Shown: positions 20,953 through 21,277 of the stretch, piece after piece | Position numbering within the stretch: position 1 is the first letter of the stretch | How the letters are laid out: each line of letters opens with the position of its first letter | Source of the DNA: Elysia marginata | Lineage: Eukaryota > Mollusca > Gastropoda > Plakobranchidae | Length of the DNA stretch: 21,277 bases | Direction: 5' to 3' | NCBI GenBank assembly: GCA_019649035.1 | Contig: BMAT01002053.1 | Coordinates: 79,799-101,075 of the forward strand | The notes under the pieces: model-generated | Told to the model about the DNA's origin: nothing | The model's database searches: none | The model's input: the letters and a program-made list of their open reading frames with translations, nothing else | Position numbers and translations under genes: made by a program

Positions 20953-21129
20953 CTGGCATTGCTCACATCTCCCTGGTTCGGACGACCGATACGGAAACTA
21001 CTTCTCTCCGAGGCGGGGGCCACAAAATCCTTGGAGGTGGATCCCTTCAGCTCGTTGTCCACGTAAACCTTGAGGCCAGAGTCGGGGTGCCAGGTCAGCT
21101 CCACAAAGTACCAGCGGTCAGTGTCCAGT
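20953..21129 (-). CDS. LamG domain 1, C-terminal half (first exon in window)
   Basis: The exon encodes 58 full codons. LDTDRWYFVELTWHP and GLKVYVDNEL are the diagnostic LamG core strands, and FRIGRPNQGDV is the following GR-turn. This matches domain 2 (LAWHPKKGLSLYVDDEL) and domain 3 (LTWHPRDGLEMYIDG) at the same place. The donor CCAG|GTGGGT at 20953/20952 splits an AGA Arg codon (phase 2), and the next exon completes it. The start is less certain: the chosen acceptor is ACCACCAG|ACTGG, with the first exon base at 21129, but its pyrimidine tract is weak. The frame stays open to about 21191, where a TAG stops it. The N-terminal half of the domain must lie in exons outside the window. Confidence 0.8.
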
Positions 21130-21277
21130 CTGGTGGTCACGTGGGATTGAATAAAGATCAGTTTTCTTTGTATCAACATCACAAAATTATTCTATTTGCA
21201 GAATAATTCTTCTCTGTAGAGATAACTAATTGTATTACGTCAACTTCCTCATAAGCTCTTTAAGGCAATAAAAAGGT
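21130..21277 (-). other. Intron sequence upstream of first visible exon
   Basis: The sequence is AT-rich with stops in all useful frames. It contains a pyrimidine-rich acceptor-like site on the minus strand (TTATCTCTACAG, near 21216). In the LamG frame that site would read into a TAG near 21193, so it was not used. Confidence 0.5.

Larger units (their letters stand above)
8360..21129 (-). other. Gene locus: multi-domain laminin G-like (Laminin_G_3) protein, 5'-incomplete
   Basis: This entry groups the eight minus-strand exons described separately. Joined in order they give one open frame of 1,643 nt with no internal stop, and every intron is GT-AG. Exon lengths are 177 (start uncertain), 89, 612, 186, 200, 141, 190 and 48 nt; introns are about 0.50, 4.14, 1.45, 1.38, 1.28, 0.22 and 2.16 kb. 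The product has three LamG-like jelly-roll domains in tandem, each with a WHP...GL..Y(V/I)D core, and then a Thr/Pro/Arg linker. Known members of this fold are mostly extracellular carbohydrate- or protein-binding modules, so a secreted or surface role is inferred. The N-terminus and signal peptide lie beyond the right edge. The C-terminus is unresolved below 8360. No specific ortholog is recognised. Confidence 0.85.

Overview
The window looks like intron-rich nuclear DNA from an invertebrate animal. A lophotrochozoan such as a mollusc is my best guess, but nothing in the sequence proves it. The reasons are: a long AT-rich locus (by eye well under 40% GC) with short GC-richer coding islands flanked by GT/AG splice sites; tRNA-derived SINE-like elements; and very abundant CT/GA and trinucleotide microsatellites. 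No bacterial-type operons, rRNA, functional tRNA or CRISPR arrays were seen.

One gene can be supported. It lies on the minus strand, runs from beyond the right edge of the window (it is 5'-incomplete) down to at least 8360, and spans more than 12.7 kb. Eight coding exons are seen, listed in transcript order: ~21129-20953, 20453-20365, 16227-15616, 14165-13980, 12597-12398, 11122-10982, 10759-10570 and 8407-8360. All seven junctions between them are GT-AG and keep one reading frame (1,643 nt of coding sequence). They encode at least three concanavalin-like laminin G domains of the Laminin_G_3 type. Domain 1 is only the C-terminal part; domain 2 is complete in a single exon; domain 3 is complete but split over four exons. 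Domain 3 is followed by a Thr/Pro/Arg linker with four TPRP units and a 48-nt micro-exon carrying an NRT glycosylation sequon. The product is probably an extracellular or cell-surface multidomain adhesion or matrix protein. Signal peptide, N-terminus and true C-terminus are not established.

Region by region, in plus coordinates: 1-8359 is mostly non-coding flank or 3' intron. It holds a possible plus-strand exon (660-779), long pyrimidine and purine tracts (930-1110, 2690-3016, 3379-3414), an imperfect tandem repeat of ~175 bp (1242-1600), a compound trinucleotide tract (4470-4672) and a tRNA-derived SINE (7531-7832). 8360-21129 is the LamG gene; its introns contain a second, minus-oriented tRNA-like SINE head (11730-11802), a ~78-bp tandem duplication next to a splice acceptor (16251-16405), and CT/GA microsatellites. 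21130-21277 is intron.

The most interesting biology is the architecture of the LamG gene. Its domain borders are all phase 1 (shuffling-compatible modules), the internal intron pattern differs in each paralogous domain, and the two complete domains share a C-x6-C loop. Where the gene ends after the micro-exon is unresolved; a low-confidence terminal exon is offered at 7135-7265.
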